Part shown: positions 28,107 to 34,732 of the stretch, in pieces
Layout of the letters: every line of letters starts with the position of its first letter
How positions within the stretch are numbered: the stretch's first letter is position 1
NCBI GenBank assembly: GCA_019414205.1
Contig: DXML01000002.1
Span: 25,860 to 89,859, forward strand
DNA: 64,000 nt
Reading direction: 5' to 3'
From: Collinsella sp.
Lineage (GTDB): Bacteria; Actinomycetota; Coriobacteriia; Coriobacteriales; Coriobacteriaceae
Notes under the pieces: model-generated
Told to the model about the DNA's origin: nothing
Database searches by the model: none
Seen by the model: the letters and a program-made list of their open reading frames with translations, nothing else
Translations under genes and position numbers: made by a program

Positions 28107-28291
28107 TCGAGGTCTAATACTTTTCCCGAGAAGTGAACGACTGTTTTTGGACCCCCGAAGCATTGGCATTTTTAGGCATCAAAACCGCAGGATTCGACTG
28201 CAAAACCGCAGGAAATTGCTCGCCAAAAGTGTCGATGCTTCGGGGGTCCATTTTGACTCGTTCACTTCTCGGGAAAAGCATTAGACCTCGA
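28107..28291. repeat. Type C long inverted-repeat element, copy 1
   Basis: A 185-bp element with 34-bp terminal inverted repeats (28107-28140 and 28258-28291; one mismatch). The left end begins TCGAGGTCTAATACTTTTCC. An inner pair (GGACCCCCGAAGCAT / ATGCTTCGGGGGTCC) extends the stem, and AAACCGCAGGA occurs twice in the centre. It encodes no protein. A second copy in the same orientation lies at 34482-34667; both are followed after TTTACAAGCCACTC by a type A hairpin. Confidence 0.88.
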
Positions 28292-28305
28292 TTTACAAGC
28301 CACTC

Positions 28306-28338
28306 AATGTGACAAAGGGGCTGTCCCTTTGTCACATT
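28306..28338. repeat. Type A palindrome, copy 2
   Basis: AATGTGACAAAGGGG-CTG-TCCCTTTGTCACATT, directly 14 bases after type C copy 1, forming a composite C-A unit. Confidence 0.85.
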
Positions 28339-28342
28339 CGAT

Positions 28343-28373
28343 GAAAAAGGGCACCGACGTTTGTCGATGCCCC
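28343..28373 (-). terminator. Terminator of the deiminase/carbamoyltransferase operon
   Basis: On the minus strand, GGGGCATCGAC-AAAC-GTCGGTGCCC is followed by TTTTT. It lies 50 bases after the first MFS gene stop. Confidence 0.8.
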
Positions 28374-28422
28374 AAAGCGGCTGCAGGTTAAGCCCTACAG
28401 CGTATGTCTAAGACGAATCGGA

Positions 28423-29688
28423 CTATTCGTCCCAGGAGAGGTTCTTACCAGTCTTTTTTGCCAGCAGCAAGAACAGGCCGATAATAACGTTGCATGCGAT
28501 GCAGAAGATGAAGACGCCCTGGAAGGAGCCGACAAGCTCATAGACCTTCATCATAACGGGCATGCCAAAGGCGCCGACGATATAGCCCACGGAGCAGATC
28601 AGCGCGAAGATGCGACCGAAATCGCGGGAGCCAAAGACATCCATAACCAAAACGGTCAGGGCAGTGCCAGCGATGACGTACATTACGTCGTTCACGCCTG
28701 CTGCGAAGATGCTGAGCGTCGAGTTGCCGCTGCTCATCATGAGCATGACAAAGGAGAGGATGGAGACAGCGAGCCAGCCCAGAATGGCCTTCGTGCTGCC
28801 GAACTTATCGCAAGTGGTGCCGACGATCGGATTGAGGAACAGATCGAAGAGCGATGCAGCGGATACCATGAAGCCGCCCACCATGGGGCTAAAACCAACC
28901 TCGGAAGCATACGTCGGGAAGAGCTGGTTCATGCAGCAAGTGAGCTGAACGAGGCAGAGGAAGCCGATGCAGAAGAAGAAGGCAGGCGACTTAATGGCGC
29001 GCGCATAGCTAACGCCACGCGTGCTATCCTCGGTCGTCTCCTCGGTCTCGGCGACCGTCTCGCCCTCGACGTAGCCATAGGGCAGCATGCCCTTGTCCTG
29101 AGGCTTATAGCGGATAATCAGGACGGAAGCGGGGAGAATGAGCACGGCGGAGACGCCAGCGAGCACCAGATAACCAGTCCTCCAGCCAGCGGCCTCGATG
29201 ACAGAGGTGATGACGGGGCTCATGATGAGCATGTAAATCGAGTTCACTGCCCAAGCAAGACCAATTGCCAGGCCACCAGATTTTTTGAACCACTGGTCAA
29301 TAACGTCGGACATGGCGACGCCGGTGGTGAAGGCGAAGCAAATGCCAATCAGGGCGCCAGCGGCGATGAACATCCAAACTTCGGTGTAGAAAGCCATGCC
29401 TGCGCCGGCGGCGAGCAGAATAAGCTCGACGACGGGGAGCCAAACCTTGCCAACAACCTTGGGGATGAGTTTTCCGACAAACGGAAGCGCCGCCGCAAGA
29501 CCGATGAGCGTCGCGGTGAAGTAATACGAGAAGATTGAATAGTCAAACCCGAACTCCTCGCACACGGGCGCGACGAAGGAGCCGGCGATTACGCTATAGG
29601 ATCCGGTCGTACCAGCAGACATGAGGCCAAGCGCGATTACGAGAACCCATGCGTAGACCTTGCTGCTCTTTAACTTTGCATTTTCCAT
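28423..29688 (-). CDS. MFS permease of the deiminase cassette (1)
   Basis: A 421-residue, 12-helix major facilitator with the N-half loop SYYFTATLIGLAAALPFVGKLIPKVVGK (the loop 2-3 position of the MFS A-motif, here in a variant form) and a charged central loop (EGETVAETEETTEDSTRG). It ends a minus-strand operon: the deiminase, carbamoyltransferase and this permease run in that order, with the permease starting 11 bases after the carbamoyltransferase stop. A close paralogue is encoded at 33067-34347. It probably imports the deiminase substrate or exchanges it for a product. The ATG at 29688 follows AGGAG. Confidence 0.88.
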   Translation of the reverse strand: MENAKLKSSKVYAWVLVIALGLMSAGTTGSYSVIAGSFVAPVCEEFGFDYSIFSYYFTATLIGLAAALPFVGKLIPKVVGKVWLPVVELILLAAGAGMAFYTEVWMFIAAGALIGICFAFTTGVAMSDVIDQWFKKSGGLAIGLAWAVNSIYMLIMSPVITSVIEAAGWRTGYLVLAGVSAVLILPASVLIIRYKPQDKGMLPYGYVEGETVAETEETTEDSTRGVSYARAIKSPAFFFCIGFLCLVQLTCCMNQLFPTYASEVGFSPMVGGFMVSAASLFDLFLNPIVGTTCDKFGSTKAILGWLAVSILSFVMLMMSSGNSTLSIFAAGVNDVMYVIAGTALTVLVMDVFGSRDFGRIFALICSVGYIVGAFGMPVMMKVYELVGSFQGVFIFCIACNVIIGLFLLLAKKTGKNLSWDE

Positions 29689-29699
29689 TGATACAACTC

Positions 29700-30764
29700 C
29701 TAGAGACCTAGAAGGGCACACATAACGGCCTTGATGGTGTGCTGACGGTTCTCTGCCTCACGGAAGATGACCGAAGCGTTGGCCTCAAAGCACTCGTCGG
29801 CAATCTCGAAACCCTCGGTGATGATCTCGCGATGGAGGTCGTTCTTGCACTGGTCGAGGAGCATCTTGCCAACACGGTGATCTGCGTTGTGGACAGAAGG
29901 AAGCTCATGCATGCAGAAGATGTCGGGATTGTTGGTGCGCTTGCACAGCTCGCTGGTGACGCGATAGGGGTACAGAGACTCGGCATCGCCCAGCCAGGAG
30001 TTGTAGTCGTCGGGATCCAGAACCTCTTCGCCGCACTCGGGGTTGATGTAGCGCCACTCCTCGGTAACGATAACGTCAACGCCATCCAAGGCATCGAGGT
30101 CAGAGGTGATGGTAAAGGTCCTATTGGGAGCGTACTTGGCGTAGCAGGCCTCCACCTCTTCGACCATTTCCTTGCACATCTGATGACGGAGGTCGTCGGG
30201 ACCGATGGCGAGGAAGTCCATGTCGAGCATCGCGCACAGACGGCCATACCACACCGGGGCGCCGGCGCAGTTGCCAACGAAAGCCATCTTCTTGCCGCGG
30301 CTCGTACGCAGACCGCCCCATTGCTCTTCCATCGTAAGAGCGTCAGCGAGCATCTGAGTCGGGTGATCGCCGAGAGTAAGGGCATTGATGACCGGGATGT
30401 CAACCAGGTCGGCGACGTCATAGAGGAACTGCTCGTCCTTCTGTGCGCGGTAGACGATGAGATCATACATGCCGTTGAAGACGCGCATGGCATCCTTGAC
30501 GGTCTCGCAGTCACCCATGTGGGAGTTGGTCAGATAAGTGAAGCCCATGCCCAAATCGTTGCAGGAGGTCTCGAATGCGCAACGAGTACGGGTCGAGCCC
30601 CACTCAAAGTTGGCGAGGACGTTTTTGCCGGGGAAGTAGCGCTGGTCGACACCAGACTTCTTCTGAGCCTTAAGGTTCCAGGCAAGATCGATGAGATAGC
30701 GGAAATCCTCGGAGGAGAGATCATGGATGTTGATGTAGTCGCGACCGCGGAGGCTGTTGTTCAT
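29700..30764 (-). CDS. Carbamoyltransferase of the ornithine/putrescine family with altered substrate motifs
   Basis: A 354-residue transcarbamoylase. The carbamoyl-phosphate site is intact: STRTR (57-61), YR (105-106) and HPTQ (134-137). The second-substrate site is not that of ornithine carbamoyltransferase: TDVWVSMG is replaced by TEEWRYIN (from 234), and the near-universal HCLP is HELP (286-289), so the Cys is Glu. The RNNMGNS region is replaced by GNCAGAPVWYG. The substrate is therefore not ornithine in the usual binding mode. It lies between an agmatine-deiminase-like gene and an MFS gene, where a putrescine-type carbamoyltransferase would make or break an N-carbamoyl amine. No carbamate kinase is present. 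The ATG at 30764 follows AAAGGAA. Confidence 0.85.
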   Translation of the reverse strand: MNNSLRGRDYINIHDLSSEDFRYLIDLAWNLKAQKKSGVDQRYFPGKNVLANFEWGSTRTRCAFETSCNDLGMGFTYLTNSHMGDCETVKDAMRVFNGMYDLIVYRAQKDEQFLYDVADLVDIPVINALTLGDHPTQMLADALTMEEQWGGLRTSRGKKMAFVGNCAGAPVWYGRLCAMLDMDFLAIGPDDLRHQMCKEMVEEVEACYAKYAPNRTFTITSDLDALDGVDVIVTEEWRYINPECGEEVLDPDDYNSWLGDAESLYPYRVTSELCKRTNNPDIFCMHELPSVHNADHRVGKMLLDQCKNDLHREIITEGFEIADECFEANASVIFREAENRQHTIKAVMCALLGL

Positions 30765-30810
30765 GTCTATTTTCCTTTCGAATTATTATCAAAATTATTG
30801 CTAAATGTGT

Positions 30811-30840
30811 CCCCGAAGGAAACACGGATATCCCTCGGGG
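30811..30840 (-). other. Intercistronic stem-loop
   Basis: CCCCGA(GGGATATCCGTGTTTCCT)TCGGGG lies in the 124-base gap between deiminase and carbamoyltransferase genes. No T-run follows; it may be an mRNA-stability or processing hairpin that sets differential expression. Confidence 0.45.
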
Positions 30841-30888
30841 AGCGGTACATGTGGCGCCTAAGCCAAAGAGCGCAGGCTCTAAGGCTCA

Positions 30889-32127
30889 CTAACGACTGGC
30901 CGCCACGTCCTTAGTCCAGCAGTGCACGCCGCCGCCGGACAGGTTAAGCGCGAGGGAATCAATCATGATGACCTTGCGATCGGGGAAGCAGCTCTCAAGA
31001 ACCGCCTTGGCCTGCTCGTCCTTCTCTTTCACGACCTCGCTCATGCCCTCGTGGTAATAACGCTGGCCAAGAACGACGCCGTTGCAGATCAGGAAGTTGC
31101 AGTAGCTCGCTGCAGCGTAGAAGTGGACGGGGCCCTCGGGCCAGGGGGTGCCATCCATAAACTTGCCGCCCATTTCGTCGATGAAGCCTTTATAGAGCTC
31201 GTAATCCTCATCGCCAGGGGCGATAACGACTTCAATCGGCTCGGCGGTGGGCATACGAACGATCTCGAAGGGCTTGCCCTCCCAGTCCGTTTCGTTGCTC
31301 AGGATCTCGTAGGCCGCCTCAATGCGGCGACGAGACTCTGCGCCAGCCTTGCTCGAGGCTGCCTCTTCATCGGACACCTCGGCAAGAAGAATCTTGTTCG
31401 GAGTGATAAAGCGACACATCTCATCGATGTGAGCGGCAAAGCTCATGCCAAAGACGGGGGTTCCGTCTTCCTTCTCGTCGAGGATGCCCAGTCGATAATC
31501 GTCGTCCTCAAGCATGGGCTGAGGAAGCCAGATAACCTTGTTGAGGTTGTAGATGCGCTTATACTCGGCCTCTACCTCATCTTTCGTGAACTCGGGATTG
31601 CGCTTACGGCATTCCGTGTCCTCGATGGCGATCAGGGTGCCGTGACCGTCAAACTCACGATCGCCGCCCTCCGAAACCATTTCGGAATTGACGATATCGA
31701 AGCAACCGAGCGCAACCGCCATGTGAACGGCTGCCTTACGTGCGGACTGGCACTCCGGGGAGTTCTTGTCCCACACGCCGTAATAGGTCCAAGCAGGGTT
31801 GACCATATAAGAATGGCCTTTGTCGTCGACCATGATGCTGGGGCCGTTGTCGCGGACATAGAAGTTGGAGTCTTCGAACTGCGTGATCTCGATACGATCG
31901 AGATCAACCCCCTCCTCCTTCAGGCGTGAGCAAGCCTCCTCATAGGAGCCGGGGGTGCCGCAATTGAGGTTGACCGTAACGTCGCCATACTCGAGCAGAG
32001 CCTTGATCACGTCAACGCAGGGCTGGCGGTTATCGTAGCCCTCTGCACGGATGTAATCGGGAAGCCATGTCACATAGACGTTGGAGCGCTTCTCGAACTC
32101 GCCCGGCATACGATAGTTCTCGTACAT
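30889..32127 (-). CDS. Agmatine-deiminase-like guanidino hydrolase (PAD_porph family)
   Basis: A 412-residue member of the agmatine/peptidylarginine deiminase fold. The catalytic set is visible: VRDNGPS with Asp93, SEGGDREFDGHGT (152-163), AAHIDEMCRF with His233 and Asp235, and the nucleophile Cys403 in GGGVHCWT. It should hydrolyse a guanidino group to a ureido group plus ammonia. Agmatine deiminases are about 365 residues with GGGNIHCxTQQ; here the Cys loop reads GGGVHCWTKD, and there is an insertion around 205-225, so agmatine itself is uncertain. A longer frame starts upstream, but the ATG at 32127 has GGAAGGA and begins at the conserved N-terminus. It is the first gene of the operon. Confidence 0.85.
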   Translation of the reverse strand: MYENYRMPGEFEKRSNVYVTWLPDYIRAEGYDNRQPCVDVIKALLEYGDVTVNLNCGTPGSYEEACSRLKEEGVDLDRIEITQFEDSNFYVRDNGPSIMVDDKGHSYMVNPAWTYYGVWDKNSPECQSARKAAVHMAVALGCFDIVNSEMVSEGGDREFDGHGTLIAIEDTECRKRNPEFTKDEVEAEYKRIYNLNKVIWLPQPMLEDDDYRLGILDEKEDGTPVFGMSFAAHIDEMCRFITPNKILLAEVSDEEAASSKAGAESRRRIEAAYEILSNETDWEGKPFEIVRMPTAEPIEVVIAPGDEDYELYKGFIDEMGGKFMDGTPWPEGPVHFYAAASYCNFLICNGVVLGQRYYHEGMSEVVKEKDEQAKAVLESCFPDRKVIMIDSLALNLSGGGVHCWTKDVAASR

Positions 32128-32209
32128 GGTTGGTCCTTCCGTCGGGTTTCCCGCGATGCTGTCCGGCCGCGACAATAGCGGGGTTTCACCTGCTATAGTA
32201 CTACTATAC

Positions 32210-32223
32210 CTACCGTTCGGTAG
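32210..32223. promoter_or_regulatory. Palindromic operator, probable TetR binding site
   Basis: CTACCG-TT-CGGTAG, a perfect 14-bp palindrome in the divergent region between deiminase and tetR genes. A related site (CTACCGATAGGTAT) lies upstream of the second MFS gene at 34384. Confidence 0.6.
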
Positions 32224-32351
32224 ATAGTTTTGAATAATTGCCACTCGCCTACTGATACGTACCGTTCACCGTATATAGTGGTCATGTTTGGACACGAATT
32301 GATGTTCCGTTGCCATCCTTAATAATGTTGGTAGTGCGGAAGTGATTTGCA

Positions 32352-32930
32352 ATGGAGAAATGCAGCGTGAGCACAAGAAAAAAAATATTGGACGCAATGT
32401 ACGATCTTGTGGCAGAAGTCGGTTATGACAAAGCGTCTATCGGAAAGATTTGCGACTTTGTCGGTATATCCAAGCCGTCGGTGTACTACTACTTTCCCTC
32501 TAAAGAGGAGATTTTCACTACGCTCTTGGACAGCATGTTTCCGACCATTGACTATCAGCGCGACTACTCGCTAATAGTCGATAGGGACGGGTTCAAGGCC
32601 GCGCTTATCGAGCTCGGCAATTCAGTTATAGGTGGCTATCGAAGCGATGAAAAACGCCGGCGCGTGCTGGCCGAGGTTAGCGTTCAAGCAAATCGAATTC
32701 CTGCAGTTCAGGAACGTCAAGCGACGGCGACCAAACGAACCATGGATGCGCTTAAAGACATCCTTCTTCATGGTGTAGAGATTGGCGCGTTTTCCGATAG
32801 TGCCGACGTGATGCTCTACGTACAAATTCTTTATACCGTTCTGGAGGGAGCGAGCAATACGGTCGCTCAAGGTGAGGATATTGATGAAAAAGCGGTTTGG
32901 GCGGGAATAGTCGAGCTTATGTTCAAATAG
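32352..32930 (+). CDS. TetR family regulator of the deiminase cassette
   Basis: A 192-residue TetR regulator: N-terminal helix-turn-helix (ILDAMYDLVAEVGYDKASIGKICDFVGISKPSVYYYFPSKEEIF, residues 12-55) and an all-helical ligand domain. It is divergent from the deiminase operon and convergent with the second MFS gene, and CTACCG/CGGTAG palindromes occur upstream of both neighbours. It is most likely a repressor released by a guanidino or ureido compound. The ATG at 32352 has only GGAAGTG. Confidence 0.9.
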   Translation: MEKCSVSTRKKILDAMYDLVAEVGYDKASIGKICDFVGISKPSVYYYFPSKEEIFTTLLDSMFPTIDYQRDYSLIVDRDGFKAALIELGNSVIGGYRSDEKRRRVLAEVSVQANRIPAVQERQATATKRTMDALKDILLHGVEIGAFSDSADVMLYVQILYTVLEGASNTVAQGEDIDEKAVWAGIVELMFK

Positions 32931-32989
32931 ACCAGCCAAGCTGAAACGCATGTTGGCACACATGGTGCCTGCGGGCAACCTTTAAACGA

Positions 32990-33032
32990 AAACAGGGGCC
33001 GACTCCAGTCTGGCTTGGAGTCGACCCCTGTT
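32990..33032. terminator. Bidirectional terminator
   Basis: AACAGGGGCCGACTCCA and TGGAGTCGACCCCTGTT form a strong stem between convergent tetR and MFS genes. Confidence 0.85.
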
Positions 33033-33066
33033 GCGTGGCAATCTATGCCGATGCAATCGGCGCTTA

Positions 33067-34347
33067 TTACTTTTCAGCAGCCTTACTGAGAAAGCCGGAA
33101 ACGATAGCAAACGCAGCAATCATAAGGTTGCAGGCAATGCAGAAGATAAATACTCCCTGGAATGACCCTGCCATGCCGTAAACCTTCATCATGACCGGCA
33201 TTCCAAAAGCACCGACGACATAGCCCGCTGAGCAAACGATCGAATAGATCCTTCCAAAATCGCGTGATCCAAAGAGCGAGAGGAGAAGCATCGGCATTGC
33301 GGTTCCAACAATGGCGAACATGGCATCGTTTACGCCAGCTGCAATGATTGAAACAGTCTCATTGCTTCCGCCAATGATGAGAAGCAGGAACGAAAAAATG
33401 CTGACACCTGTCCACGCGACCGTTGCTTTAATAGAGCCGAGCTTGTCACATGTTTTGCCTACGAAGGGATTTAGGAAGATGTCGGAGAACGAAGCTGCCG
33501 AGACCATTAAGCTTCCTACGATGGGATTGAAACCGACCTCGCTTGCATAGGTTGGAAACAACTGGTTCATGCAGCAGGTGAGCTGCGCCACGCAAAGCAG
33601 GAGGACACAGAGAATAAAAGACGGCGTTTTCGTGGCATCACGTAGTGCCATGCCCGAAAGGGTATCTTCCCGCTCATCGACGCTGTGTCTCTCATGGGTT
33701 TCAGAGGCGGTCTCTCCGTACGGAAGCATGTTGCGATCAGAGGGTTTAAGGCGAATGATAAATGCACTCGCAGGTAAAATCATAGCTGCAGAAACGGCCG
33801 CAAGTACGATGTATCCCGTACGCCAGCCTTGTTGCTCGATAACCAGCGTAATGACAGGGCTCAACAACAGCGTACAGAGAGAATTAACGCCCCAAGCAAG
33901 GCCGATGGCAAGACCGGACGATTTACTGAACCATTGGTCAATAACATCGGACATGCAGACGCCCGTTGTGAATGAAAAGCAGATGCCGATCACCGCAGCG
34001 GAGACGATGAACATCCAGACTTCGGTGTAGAACGCCATTGCGGCGCCGGCGGCAATAAGGACGAGTTCAACGCAAATATGCACCGGTTTGCCTATTACTT
34101 TTGGAATGAAACGGCTCAAAAGTGGAAGTCCAAGTGCAAGGCCAAGAAGAATCGCAGTGAAATAGAAAGAGAAAGAGGTGTACTCAAAGCCCAGGTCTTC
34201 ACATACTGGAGCAACGAATGAGCCGGCAATAATGCTATATGTGCCAGTCGTCCCGGCGGACATTAAGCCGAGCGCAATAACGACAATCCAAGCAAATGCG
34301 CCGCTCTCGCGAGGACGGTCTTTTTCGTCTGGTACGGTGAGAGCCAT
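33067..34347 (-). CDS. MFS permease of the deiminase cassette (2)
   Basis: A 426-residue, 12-helix permease, clearly paralogous to the one at 28423: both share the ALGLMSAGTTG(S/T)YS(V/I)IAGSFVAPVCE start, the SDVIDQWF segment after helix 4 and the CCMNQLFPTYASEVGF segment of helix 7. Its base composition looks less GC-rich than the flanking chromosome. It is transcribed alone, with a TetR-type site upstream. Two related permeases around one enzyme pair suggest uptake of substrate by one and exchange or efflux of product by the other. The ATG at 34347 follows TGGAGTG. Confidence 0.88.
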   Translation of the reverse strand: MALTVPDEKDRPRESGAFAWIVVIALGLMSAGTTGTYSIIAGSFVAPVCEDLGFEYTSFSFYFTAILLGLALGLPLLSRFIPKVIGKPVHICVELVLIAAGAAMAFYTEVWMFIVSAAVIGICFSFTTGVCMSDVIDQWFSKSSGLAIGLAWGVNSLCTLLLSPVITLVIEQQGWRTGYIVLAAVSAAMILPASAFIIRLKPSDRNMLPYGETASETHERHSVDEREDTLSGMALRDATKTPSFILCVLLLCVAQLTCCMNQLFPTYASEVGFNPIVGSLMVSAASFSDIFLNPFVGKTCDKLGSIKATVAWTGVSIFSFLLLIIGGSNETVSIIAAGVNDAMFAIVGTAMPMLLLSLFGSRDFGRIYSIVCSAGYVVGAFGMPVMMKVYGMAGSFQGVFIFCIACNLMIAAFAIVSGFLSKAAEK

Positions 34348-34383
34348 GGTCACTCCATTTCTATCGGCATTACATCCTATATG

Positions 34384-34397
34384 CCTACCGATAGGTA
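34384..34397. promoter_or_regulatory. Second putative TetR operator
   Basis: CTACCGATAGGTAT is a degenerate copy of the perfect palindrome at 32210. It lies 37 bases before the MFS start codon. A further half-similar GTGCCGAACGGTA lies near 34452. Confidence 0.45.
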
Positions 34398-34481
34398 TAT
34401 AAACCAGGGGACTCTTCGTCAAGCATTAAGCGGGGAAAGGGAGTTCTTAACGTGCCGAACGGTAATTGGGCCCTTGCAAAA

Positions 34482-34667
34482 TCGAGGTCTAATACTTTTC
34501 CCGAGAAGTGAACGACCGTTTTTGGACCCCCGAAGCATCGACATTTTTAGACGTCAAGCCCGCAGGATTTGACTGGCAAAACCGCAGGAAATTGCATCTC
34601 GAAAGCGCCGATACTTCGGGGGCCCGTTTTCACTCGTTCACTTCTCGGGAAAAGTATTAGACCTCGA
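34482..34667. repeat. Type C long inverted-repeat element, copy 2
   Basis: A 186-bp copy of the element at 28107, in the same orientation, with the same 34-bp ends and the GACCCCCGAAGC inner stem. The centre differs by scattered substitutions. The pair brackets the whole deiminase/carbamoyltransferase/MFS/TetR cassette. Confidence 0.88.
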
Positions 34668-34681
34668 TTTACAAGCCACTC

Positions 34682-34714
34682 AATGTGACAAAGGAACTGT
34701 CCCTTTGTCACATT
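34682..34714. repeat. Type A palindrome, copy 3
   Basis: AATGTGACAAAGGAACTGTCCCTTTGTCACATT, 14 bases after type C copy 2, with the same spacer TTTACAAGCCACTC as in copy 1. It abuts the ancestral end of the ABC exporter gene. Confidence 0.85.
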
Positions 34715-34732
34715 ATTCGGAGCGTAGGGCTT

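Noticed and set aside
28423..32127. Arginine deiminase (ADI) pathway
   Set aside because: The deiminase matches the agmatine deiminase family, not ArcA, the carbamoyltransferase lacks ornithine motifs, and no carbamate kinase or ArcD is present.
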